DNA from: Massospora cicadina | Taxonomy: Eukaryota; Entomophthoromycota; Entomophthoromycetes; Entomophthorales; Entomophthoraceae | Assembly (NCBI GenBank): GCA_022478985.1 | Contig: JAKSZP010009194.1 | Location: forward strand, 434,001-498,000 | Reading direction: 5' to 3' | Length of the DNA stretch: 64,000 nucleotides | Shown: one piece after another, positions 55,937 to 64,000 of the stretch | Numbering within the stretch: the stretch's first letter is position 1 | How the letters are laid out: the number at the start of each line of letters is the position of its first letter | The notes under the pieces: model-generated | The model's database searches: none | The model's input: the letters and a program-made list of their open reading frames with translations, nothing else | What the model was told of the DNA's origin: nothing | Position numbers and translations under genes: made by a program

Positions 55937-56642
55937 CAATGCATTTAAAGTTTTATCTTCTAAGGCATGGCTTTCTATAGAAGAGATTACCATCAAAATT
56001 TGTTTGGGTAACTGACCAACATAAAAGTATAAAGCTGGAGGTTTTTATTCCCTTGAATAGACAGAGGGACTTCAACTTCTGACGAGGCAGCTAATACAAA
56101 ACAACTGGAATTACTGGATACACAGCTAGAGCTATGAACAATGGTCTCAAGGCACTTGTTTTCCATCAGCATAGGGAGCCTCTTGCCCAATACCGACTGA
56201 TCTTTTGCTGACATATATTGAAGGATGCAGCAGTCAGCTACAGTGTGGTTGTTTCTTCTGAAGAGTGCAGTATAATTCAGGTGTAGGAAACTTGGGGGGT
56301 GTAGTGGCCAATGCCAGGACTAGGGCTTATTAGTGTAAACTGGAGTGGCCCAACGGGTTTATGTAGTTAATTCAGTATTTCCAGTTTGGCCTCTTTAATA
56401 TGGAGGAGTGGCGTTAATTTAGACTTCACCGCTTTAAGATAAAGTAAGATACATTAATATTTTAGAAGCCGAAAACAAAGTGGTGGTGAATCATCATCAT
56501 ACAGACAATTCCATATAACCAACATTTGCGCTTCAAGGTAAAAATGGTGGGCGGATTCGCCTAGTCTTCCCCCAATTAATTTGAACCCCAAAAAAGGTTT
56601 TTTTGGTTGGTTAAGTTTGGTCTTTTGAATTCCCTGAAGCAT
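55937..56642 (-). pseudogene. Element F gag, right of LINE L2
   Basis: Minus strand. The last open piece, 56454-56642, contains LIGGRLGESAHHFYLEAQMLVIWNC, compatible with a Gag core ('L-G-A--WY' position). 55937-56450 is broken. Assigned to F because it directly continues F's sequence across the L2 target duplication and has the same strand. Confidence 0.45.
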
Positions 56643-59070
56643 GGCAGCCTTGGCATCAGCCCAAAGGGAAAGGGATCAGATAAACCAAAATTTTGTTTTG
56701 AGCCTTTGGATAAGAAAATTAAACTTTTGCCGTTGATGGTCAGTCCCCCCCATAAGGGCTTTCTGCCCCTAATAATGAAAACTCCTCCCCCCCGGGGACA
56801 TATTTTTATAAAAAAAAGGGTTTAAAAATTTTACCAAAAGGGGGTTTTTTAGGAAAAAATGTAAATTCTTTTCACCCAATGGGGAGGCTTTTTTGGGGTT
56901 CCTTGGGGGAAAGTGCATCTCCTTTTTTATGATATTAAAGTTTAACCTATTAAATCTATTCTTTATGGGAAGATTTAGACCAATTTTGTAGTAAAAAATT
57001 TAAATTGGCTTTTTTCCCTTTTTTAAAAGTGGTTTTGGAAACTTGGGTCAGTTGTTTGTTATTGGTGGCACCCCCTTTTTCCCCTACTACCCGGGTGGGT
57101 TTAAAAAGGTTAAGGCGTTAATGAACAAAAAAATTTTTTGGGAAGGGGGGAACTCCTCTAAAAAATTGGGTTTGGGTAAATACCCAAAAGGGAAACATCA
57201 GAATTTTTTTTTTTGGAAAATCCTGGGGGCCTTTTTTTTGGTTTGGGTCCCCAGGGCCCTTGAGGACCTCGGCCCCGGGGTCCCCCTTCATCCATCTTTC
57301 CTCATGACCGGGGGTCTTCTTTTCCATCTCCGCCCATCATGCCCGGGGTCCTTCCACCTTCATGTCCCTTTAAAATTGGGAGGGCCCTCGCTCTTTCAGG
57401 CCTAAAAAAAAACCCGAAGATATAGAAAATTTCGGGCCCTTTCCCCTTTTTGTTGATTTTCCCCCAAGGTTTGGGGGCGATCATCAAAGGGTGATGGTTT
57501 AAACCCGGGATTATTTTCGGTTTGATCTAGACAAAATTTTAAAACCCCCTATTGATTTTAAAACAAACTGTTTTCCCTCAAACGAAACTCTTGATTTGTT
57601 TTAAAACGGGTTTAAAAAAACATCCTTTTTCTTTTGTAACCAAAATTTTCCTCATTTTTCGTTAAAAACTAAAACGGGGGGCTGATTGTGATTGGGTGAT
57701 CTGAATTAGGTTTTCCCCAAATTCAATTTGGAAAAATTTTTGGATGAGGGCCCGTTTTGGGAAAAAATGGAAAAAAAAGGGGAGGAAAAATTTTGGCGGA
57801 TACATTCCATCTCCCCCCAACTTTTCAAATCAAAAAAATTTTTATTAAGTTCCCATGGGGCAGCATGGAAAGAGCTCTTCTTTAAGGCCACCCCCTGAAA
57901 AAAGGGTAAAGGGGAGCGGAAACCTTCATCAAAGTCGGTTAGTTGTGGCTTTTTTGACCACGGAAGGGCAAAAGGGTTTTACTTCCCAAAAGGGAAAAAG
58001 AAATATTGGGTTAGTCGGGGATCCCAACACCCAAAAAAAGCAAAAAGGGGAGTAGGCCCCAGGGTCCCCCTTGAAAAAGGAATCCCTGTTTTATTTCCCA
58101 AAAGTGGATTGGCTGAAAATTGTTCCCCTCTGATGAAATTTAAAGGGGGTTGTAAATCGGGGCATTTTTTTTGGGGCCCCAGACAGTGGGGTTTTAAAAA
58201 GGTTGAAACCTGAAAAAGTGGTTTTTTAAGGACCCCCATCAAACTTAGCTTTTTAAATGTTGGGGGTTTTTGAGGTTTTTTTTGCCTGAAATTTTTGGTG
58301 CCAAATTTTCACACTAACCCAACCCCCAAATTTTTTTCATACACTCCCAGACTACCCAAGGAAAATACCTTAAAACTCCCAAAAAGGATTGCCTCACTCT
58401 TTATCAAAAGGAAACTGTTCTTTTTTAACTTGTGTGAAACCTTTTAAAAGGGGAGGTCATTGTCAAGGGAATAAGTTTGGACTATCCTTGACACTGGGTC
58501 CCCGGTAAACGTTGTGTAACAAAACTTTTAAAAATTTTGGCTGGCTCCATTGACTCAAAAGGTTTAAACCTGGTCCTCCCAAAAATGCCTTTTGGGGGGC
58601 TAATCCTCTACCCCCGGGAAGCTCATTTTTTAAACGGTACCCTTGGAAAATCCTTTGATCTATTTTTTTTTAAAGTTTAAACTCAAATATGAAGTGGTTT
58701 TAACTTTTAAAAGGGCTATCCCCCTGCTTCCTAGGGTTCCCTGATTAGGGCCCAATGATGAGTTTTTAAAAAAGAATTGTTTTGGGGCCCCGGGTTTCCT
58801 CCTCCCCTTCCCTCCCCGACGGGGGGGGAAAAAAGGCCCAAATCAGTGGACCTCTGAGGGTATTCCTTTTTACATTAAGAGGTAGTCTTTAAAGGGGCTG
58901 GTGAAAAAAAAGGGTTTTAAAACACAAAAAATTATTCAAAAACCCCCAAAACCTGTTTTTGCATCTTTAAAATTATGGTGTTATCCCCGGGCCCCAGGTT
59001 TTCCGGTGTATTGGCCCCCTTATCGGCAATCTTTCCCGGGAAGTTTCCCCCAAAGGACCCTGGTCAAAAA
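56590..59070. other. Homopolymer-inflated tract (probable low-quality consensus)
   Basis: About 2.5 kb in which runs of three to eight identical bases follow one another almost without interruption (for example around 57125-57240, 57700-57790, 58740-58830). The borders on both sides are abrupt. Coding traces remain on the + strand, notably ILDTGSPVNVV at about 58490-58522, the protease of element G. Frames called here are unreliable. The pattern looks like base-calling or gap-filling error, not biology. Confidence 0.75.
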
Positions 59071-59089
59071 AAGCACTTGGTGATTGGAA

Positions 59090-60060
59090 GGGCCTGCTGA
59101 TACCCATTGAGGGCATCAAGCAAGTCCATTGTATTGAGTCTATGGCTGATTTGGGCTTTTTCCGCTGACTAATCGCAAATTACCTTGCCTACTGTTCATA
59201 TCTCTGAGAAACTGACCCTAGAAGAGCTTGACAAAGTCTCACTCTACTCAAAACGTATAGCGACATTTTCTCTAAATCCAATATTGACTATGGGCATATG
59301 AAGGGTTGGACTCACACTATTGACGTTGGGGATTCTCATCCTATCCGCTCCAAAACCCTATCACAAATCAAAAAGTTGAGTAGCTACAAATGTGGACGGA
59401 GCTCAAACATTTTCTGGATGCTGGGTTGCTAGTGCCTCCTCAAAGCCATTGGTCGTCTCTCTTCTACTAATAAAGAAGTAAAATGGAGGTCATTGGGTAG
59501 TTATGGACTACCTCAAATTGAGCAACCTCACAAAAAAGATAGCTACCCTATCTGCCTTATTGATAACGCTCTAGCCCAACTCTTAGGATCCAAGTTCTTT
59601 TCTGCTATGGACTTGGCTAGCGGGTATTGTCAGATGGACCTTTCTTTACAGGATCAGGAGAAGTGCGCCCTCATCTGTACTGAGGGTCTATTTCAGCCCA
59701 TGCAATTACCCTAAGGGCTATGTAATGCGCCTGCAACCTTCCAGAGGGCGATAAATCATATTCTTCAGGACCTCAAGCTGAGCTGTGTAATTGTCTATCT
59801 CGATGACATCACAATTTTTCTCCAAGACCTTCAACAAGCACCTAACTCATTTAAAAGGGGCGTTTCAACATTTGCGGGCATCTAACATCAAGCTGAAGCC
59901 CTCCAAATGTACTGTTATTTCAGAAGAAGCTGGATTTCCTTGGGCACTATCTCTCAAGATGGGATTCAATCCCTCCAAGACAAGGTTGAAGCGATATCCA
60001 AAATGCCTGCACCCAAAACCCTTCGCAACATACAGGTATTTTTATTCATGATGGGGTATT
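59090..60060 (+). pseudogene. Element G reverse transcriptase
   Basis: Plus strand. Upstream linker LKTYSDIFSKSNIDYGHMKGWTHTIDVGDSHPIRSK near 59240-59350. RT blocks in 59493-59714 (AQLLGSKFFSAMDLASGYCQMDLSLQDQEKCALIC, first Asp), LCNAPATFQRAINHIL after a stop at about 59713, VIVYLDDITIF (YLDD at 59796-59807, catalytic residues intact) and IKLKPSKCTV in 59791-60051. Frameshifts near 59480 and 59815. Confidence 0.85.
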
Positions 60061-60660
60061 ACCATCTATTCATCCCCAAATTTGCCCAGCTCAGTGAGCC
60101 CCTTGTAAGTCTCTTTGATAAGAACACTCCATTCCATTGGGGTGCTGAACAAAACTGCTGTCTTTGAGACCTTGAAGGAGTTATTGCAACAATGGCTCAT
60201 CCTCCATCATCCTGACTATGGCAAGCCCTTCATGTTGTTCACCAATGCCTCCAACTATGCCGTTGGGGCTATCTTGGCTCTGTTGGATGAGCATGGAGTG
60301 GATCATCTCTTATCTTACTTCATCAAGGCGCTCTAAAAAGCTGAACGTAACTACAGCGTCACTGAGAAGGAGTGCCTGGCTGTCTAGCTCGCTGTAAAGT
60401 ACTATCACCCCTTCTTATATGGGACGTCCTTCAAAGTGGTTACTGGACACGCCTCCTTGAAGTGGATTTTGCAAAATATGAAGGACCCCAATGGACAGCT
60501 GGTTCACAGGGCTCTGAAGCTTTAGTATTATGATATGACTATTGAGCACTGGGTGGGAACTTGGCATATGAACGTTAATGGGTTGAAGCGGCTGCCTGTC
60601 CTTCACTTAGACAATAGTGAAGCTGAGAGGTTACATGACCTCTTAATGACTCCACGCGTG
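60061..60660 (+). pseudogene. Element G RNase H
   Basis: Plus strand. QVFLFMMGYYHLFIPKFAQLSEPLVSLF (connection), then 60115-60336 with FMLFTNASNYAVGAILALLDE (Asn at the usual Asp), KAERNYSVTEKECLAV (Glu block, about 60340-60385), FKVVTGHASLKWILQNMKDPNG (Gly for the usual Asp) and VNGLKRLPVLHLD near 60580. Two stop codons lie in the middle. Cut off after this domain by H. Confidence 0.82.
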
Positions 60661-60706
60661 GGATGATAAAGATGAACCCATGCCAAAGATAATAGATTGG
60701 CACACC

Positions 60707-61162
60707 TGTTGTGAATTTGATATACTGGACGATAAGCACAAGGTCATCTGGCGAAATGAAGGGAATCCGCTGGAATCAAACTGGTAACAGTAATTTAAGC
60801 GCTTCAAAATGGTGCGATATTGGATTGTTGACTTAACGAAACCAATGAGATATGGCTAGTTGAGTTACCAAGCCATGTAAATAAAATCATCCAAAATAGG
60901 TATGATATAAGTAAGATGAGATAATCGAGGAGGGGTTTTTAGAGAGAGAAGAAGAAGAGTGAGCGTGAGAAGAGGGATCTGCTGTATATTTTATATTAAA
61001 TAAAAATATTATAGTTGGGGCGATTGCCTCCTATTTTATATATATCAAGTTATTACGTTAATTGAGGTCAACGATCTCCATATTGTTTGGCCATTGCTCA
61101 GTGGGATAAACCCTGCGTGATTCGTTAAGCAGAAATAGACCATATCTGCCAAAAAGTTAACA
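60707..61162 (+). repeat. Element H 5' LTR (456 bp, partner outside the window)
   Basis: Starts TGTTGTGAATTTG and ends AAGTTAACA, TG...CA ends, immediately followed by the primer-binding site. A TATTTTATATTAAATAAAAATATTATAG segment near 60985-61012 holds TATA-like and AATAAA-like signals. About half the length of the B, E and F LTRs. Confidence 0.78.
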
Positions 61163-61163
61163 G

Positions 61164-61180
61164 TGGTGCTCACACAGGGG
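61164..61180 (+). promoter_or_regulatory. Element H primer-binding site
   Basis: TGGTGCTCACACAGGGG, 1 nt after the LTR. Nearly the same as E's TGGTGCTCACTACAGGGG (2 nt shorter) and sharing TGGTGCTCA with B. Confidence 0.8.
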
Positions 61181-61221
61181 GGCCCATTAATCAACTAATA
61201 ACAACTTCATCAATTACATCT

Positions 61222-62265
61222 ATGGCGCAACCAGCTCGCTTTGATGGCGTACTACCCCAGTAATTGAGCCATCTCACTGAGAGAACTAAAGCTTGCCTTG
61301 GATACCTTATTTAAGGCGCAAAAAGCGCTTTTTCATGAGCGTAAGATTATTACTGAACAGCTCAATCATGCCTTCTGCCAACTGCTCCTGGTAGGTGACC
61401 ATGCTAACCAACTTGCCAATCTCTTGAGCAGCACTTGACGGAGCAGCTAGACTGTACGGAGTACAAATTAGATAAATTTTTTAAGAAAAAAGAAGTATGC
61501 AGTGACACGCTGCCCTCATTTTAACCGAGATGGTAACATACATGGGTTTTCAAGTGGTTCAAGTTTGCCATAGAGGGGGCTTCCAATTGACATAAAACCA
61601 AATTGTGTTATCTGCGTTGGATGTTTCAGTTCTGATCAAGTTATTTGTTATCTTAAAAATAGTGCTGTAGCTTACCAAGAGGTGAAGGAGACTGTAATTC
61701 TCTTTTTGGGGGGCCAAAGCGAAAATGGCTCAGCGCAAGGCAGACTTTTTAACAATATCTTTCCAAAAAATGAGTCTTTAATACAGTTTCAGAGCGGTTC
61801 ACTAATGAGGCTCATGTGTTGTTGGGTGCAAATGTCTTATATAATGAGGAGATGGACATAGCAATGATGGCGGCTATCAAGCCCTACCACTGATGCATAA
61901 TGCTATGGCGTACACCCTTCAGGAGGATGCGGAGCTACTCAAAATCATCCATCATTTACGTCATCTATCCACTACCTTTAGTGCTCCCAATGTGGAGTGG
62001 AAGGATCCTTTACCTGCCATAGATATTCCACAAAATGAAGGATCCCACCAATATGGGGGTAATCATTGGATTGCTCCTTGAACACTTAACTCGTGGGCAG
62101 GTCCTCTACATCCCTATTATGATAAAACCGCTTATCCTTGGGCCCATAATAAACCGTGGTTCAATAGTAAAAGACCTAGATCTTCTGGGGGTGATTCCGA
62201 GATGAGTGTCTGTCCCAAACAATTGTTTTTCATGTGGCCAACCAGGTCATTATGCAGTTTGCTGT
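61222..62265 (+). pseudogene. Element H gag with CCHC knuckle
   Basis: Plus strand. ATG at 61222 begins MAQPARFDGVLPQ, closed soon by TAA. Decayed core between 61300 and 61900; then 61893-62081 (YTLQEDAELLKIIHHLRHLSTTF) and, in a further frame, the knuckle CFSCGQPGHYAVC (CX2CX4HX4C, 62224-62262) preceded by an Arg/Ser/Pro-rich stretch. Standard Gag layout. Multiple stops make it non-functional as read. Confidence 0.75.
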
Positions 62266-62760
62266 TGGGCCCAAAAAAAGGGTCCATGCATTATCCGTTT
62301 TATAGAACAGGGAAAAGGGCAGGCGGAAGAGAAAGACCTCCCTGATAAATTAATTTGTAATTGCCCCGGTATATCATAAATCACCCCGTTTTGGGCCCCA
62401 GGGAAAACCCCTGAAATTACTATATCAATAGATCCCACCCCCCTTTTTTGGGCCCCAAAAAAAAGGAAGAGACCCCAAAAAGTGGACAAAGTTTTTTCCC
62501 AAAATGTGGATAAAACCTGCCTTTGGGAGATCCCTTGGGGGAAAAGGGACAATTGGCGGTGACCCCTATGCATAAAATTTTAGGGAACAAATTTTGGCGA
62601 TTTTCCCGTAGAAAAAAATTCCCAAGGTATCCCCATTTGGGGCTTTTGCACACTTTTTGAAATAATCATACCCCCAAAAGTTTATGTATCAAACACCAAG
62701 GGTTCTTCTTATTCTGAATGCCCCACTGGACCTTTTTAACCCTTTAAAACCCAAAAATTC
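62265..62760. other. Second homopolymer-inflated tract, in element H
   Basis: Same appearance as 56590-59070: long mono-base runs throughout, abrupt start just after the gag knuckle and abrupt end just before the protease. No reading frame here should be trusted. Confidence 0.72.
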
Positions 62761-63178
62761 GGGCGATCATAGATACAGGCGCTCCTCAATATAATATCCA
62801 CCAAACTTGTGGCTAAGCTTCCGCTGAAGCCAGATGTGGACCACCGAGTAGTGTATGGAACTGCAGGGGCCCATAGTACTGTGTCAGAAGGCGCATATAG
62901 CTCATTGCCCTTGAGTTTCAGTTCTGTTGTATCCTCTCTCCAGCTGTGGTGTTGCCTAATAACCATTATGACATGTTGATTGGGGCTGCATTTATGTGGC
63001 ACTTTGGGGCTGTGGTTAATATGGAGGACGAAACCATCAGTATACTGGGACAACAGATCACTATCTATTTTACTTCCTGCGGAAGCCCAGAGGACCCAAT
63101 CCGGTCAGGGCAAGAAATCTTGCTTATAGCAATGGTGTGATTCCTGTAAAATATCAACGGATGAAGCGGAGGACCTGA
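62760..63178 (+). pseudogene. Element H aspartic protease
   Basis: Plus strand. The active site AIIDTGAPQYNI lies at about 62764-62800, then after a frameshift SLVAKLPLKPDVDHRVVYGTAG, and in 62946-63140 VLPNNHYDMLIGAAFMWHFGAVVNMEDETISILGQQI, matching the 'D-LIG--F------ID----I' end. Frameshifts near 62803 and 62935. Confidence 0.82.
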
Positions 63179-63640
63179 ATGCTTCCAAACCAGATTTATG
63201 AGTACAAAGGTATTCCGCTACGAGCTGCAAATGCTTGGACTATCCCTTCAGGGCATCAGGTCATAATTGGGACAGAGCTCAAAATTGATATTCCGGGAGG
63301 TCTGTATGGAGAGGTTGTGGGGCCTTATCACCAATCACGGCTCAAACCACATGTGGCTCATGGGTTACTATTACCAGGGCAGGGGGAAGTAAAGGTGTTG
63401 ATAGCAAATCTGCAGAAGGAGGTGAGGAAGGTTCAGCGGCACCAGGTGGTGGCTTACCTGCACCTAATCCCTATTGATGAGGTCCATCAGGTAAATGACT
63501 TTGGTTCATGGGAAGATCTCAGTTTGCCTCTAAAAACCCCCTCAGCATAATGACGGTGTTTCTGCAGGAAGCGTTAACTGGTTTATTGGAGGATCAGATG
63601 GACAGGGTGATGGATCAGTTTGAGAAATATTGCAGCATTT
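63179..63640 (+). pseudogene. Element H protease-RT linker
   Basis: Plus strand open 63179-63550: GIPLRAANAWTIPSGHQVIIGTEL, GLYGEVVGPYHQSRLKPHVAHGLLLPGQGEVKVLIANLQKEV, then DFGSWEDLSLP. The same segments, in the same order, occur in E (26911-27500), which helps to define this as a conserved domain of the group. I do not know its function. Confidence 0.7.
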
Positions 63641-64000
63641 TTTCAACCAATGACCACAACTTGGGTTGCGCTTGTGGGGTTGTGCATCAGGTGGACATGG
63701 GAGACCACCCCTATCAGGTCATGACCTATCCGACGCTTGAAGGCAGCAGAAGAAGAAGTTGTATCTGCAGAAATAGATACATTGGTGGAACATGGAATGT
63801 TGGAACTGGTGAAGAGTCCCTGGGCATCTCTGGTGCTCATTGCTTAAAAAAAAGATGGCTCCAATTGGGTAGTAATCAATTATCAGAAGCTTAATAGCAT
63901 TATGAAAGAATTTGTACCCAGATTCATGAATTGATGATACCTTAGATTGGTTAGGTGGGGCCAAGTATTGCTCAGCCATGGACTTGATATCAGGGTACTG
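63641..64000 (+). pseudogene. Element H reverse transcriptase, N-terminal part
   Basis: Plus strand, truncated by the window end. HNLGCACGVVHQVDMGDHPYQV, then in the next frame EAAEEEVVSAEIDTLVEHGMLELVKSPWASL, KKDGSNWVVINYQKLNSI and CSAMDLISGY at the last bases (first catalytic Asp in MDL). One frameshift near 63730 and stops near 63935. Confidence 0.85.

Larger units (their letters stand above)
44133..56642 (-). mobile_element. Ty3/gypsy element F, interrupted by LINE L2; 5' LTR not found
   Basis: Minus-strand element. The 3' LTR, polypurine tract, long spacer, integrase, RNase H, RT, linker, protease and part of gag are in order from 44133 to 50649, and gag resumes after L2 at 55937. The LTR resembles that of E in its first 150 bp (CTGCACA, AATAGTATGA-GACTAT). 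Right of 56642 the sequence enters the homopolymer-inflated tract and neither the start of gag, a primer site nor a 5' LTR can be seen. Confidence 0.8.
58440..60706 (+). mobile_element. Ty3/gypsy element G, protease to RNase H; ends missing
   Basis: Plus-strand pol remnant: protease DTGSPV at about 58495, RT 59250-60060, RNase H 60110-60650. It stops at the LTR of H (60707), with no integrase or 3' LTR in the window. The 5' part is in the inflated tract, where gag would lie (about 56700-58400), but only fragments can be read. RT (YLDD) and the missing chromodomain group it with B, E, F and H. Confidence 0.7.
60707..64000 (+). mobile_element. Ty3/gypsy element H, left part; runs off the window
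   Basis: LTR 60707-61162, primer site, gag with knuckle, protease, linker and N-terminal RT follow in order on the + strand. The bases just before the LTR are ACACC (60702-60706), so the same five bases are expected after its 3' LTR beyond 64000. It interrupts G after RNase H. Confidence 0.82.

Noticed and set aside
57043..57405. 120-codon + frame in the inflated tract
   Set aside because: Run lengths here are unreliable, so the frame has no evidential value.

Overview
This is a eukaryotic, transposon-only window. I find no host gene, tRNA, rRNA, operon or CRISPR array. Nearly all of the 64 kb is degenerate retrotransposon: eight Ty3/gypsy-type LTR elements (called A to H here) and two LINEs (L1, L2). 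Chromodomain-bearing gypsy elements together with Tad1-like LINEs (ORF1 with a CCHC knuckle, ORF2 with endonuclease, FADD reverse transcriptase and a C-terminal Cys/His region) suggest a filamentous fungus, more likely a repeat-rich basidiomycete. That is an inference; the sequence names no species.

Bases 1-43,834 form a nest that can be unpicked from target-site duplications (TSDs). Element A (minus strand; own bases 584-6312 and 43196-43834, flanked by GCCAT) sits in an unrecognised coding-like sequence (1-583 continuing at 43840). Element B (minus, 6313-43190, flanked by GTCCC) is inserted in A's 5' LTR. B carries three insertions: C (minus, 7423-13393, flanked by CAAGC, nearly intact chromovirus), D (plus, 16280-31566, 1.63-kb LTRs, chromodomain) in its RNase H region, and LINE L1 (minus, 35976-42423, 16-bp TSD) in its own 5' LTR. 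E (minus, 21840-29246, flanked by CCCCT) is inserted in D's integrase. The depth is four: A, then B, then D, then E. Removing D or E rejoins the host element's pol reading frame.

Bases 44133-56642 hold element F (minus: LTR 44133-45105, integrase, RNase H, RT, protease, gag), split near the gag/protease boundary by LINE L2 (plus, 50665-55921, 15-bp TSD). F's 5' LTR is not seen. Bases about 56590-59070 and 62265-62760 have homopolymer runs expanded almost everywhere and look like unpolished consensus. Coding traces of the plus-strand element G (protease, RT, RNase H) run through and after the first of these. From 60707 to the window end is the plus-strand element H (LTR, primer-binding site, gag, protease, start of RT), which interrupts G after RNase H and continues outside the window.

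Two gypsy groups are visible. A, C and D carry or retain a C-terminal chromodomain. B, E, F, G and H show no chromodomain; the three whose primer site can be seen (B, E, H) share the core TGGTGCTCA, and B, E and F have long spacers between integrase and 3' LTR. LTR pairs differ mainly by transitions, many at CpG/TpG/CpA sites, which fits decay of methylated repeats.
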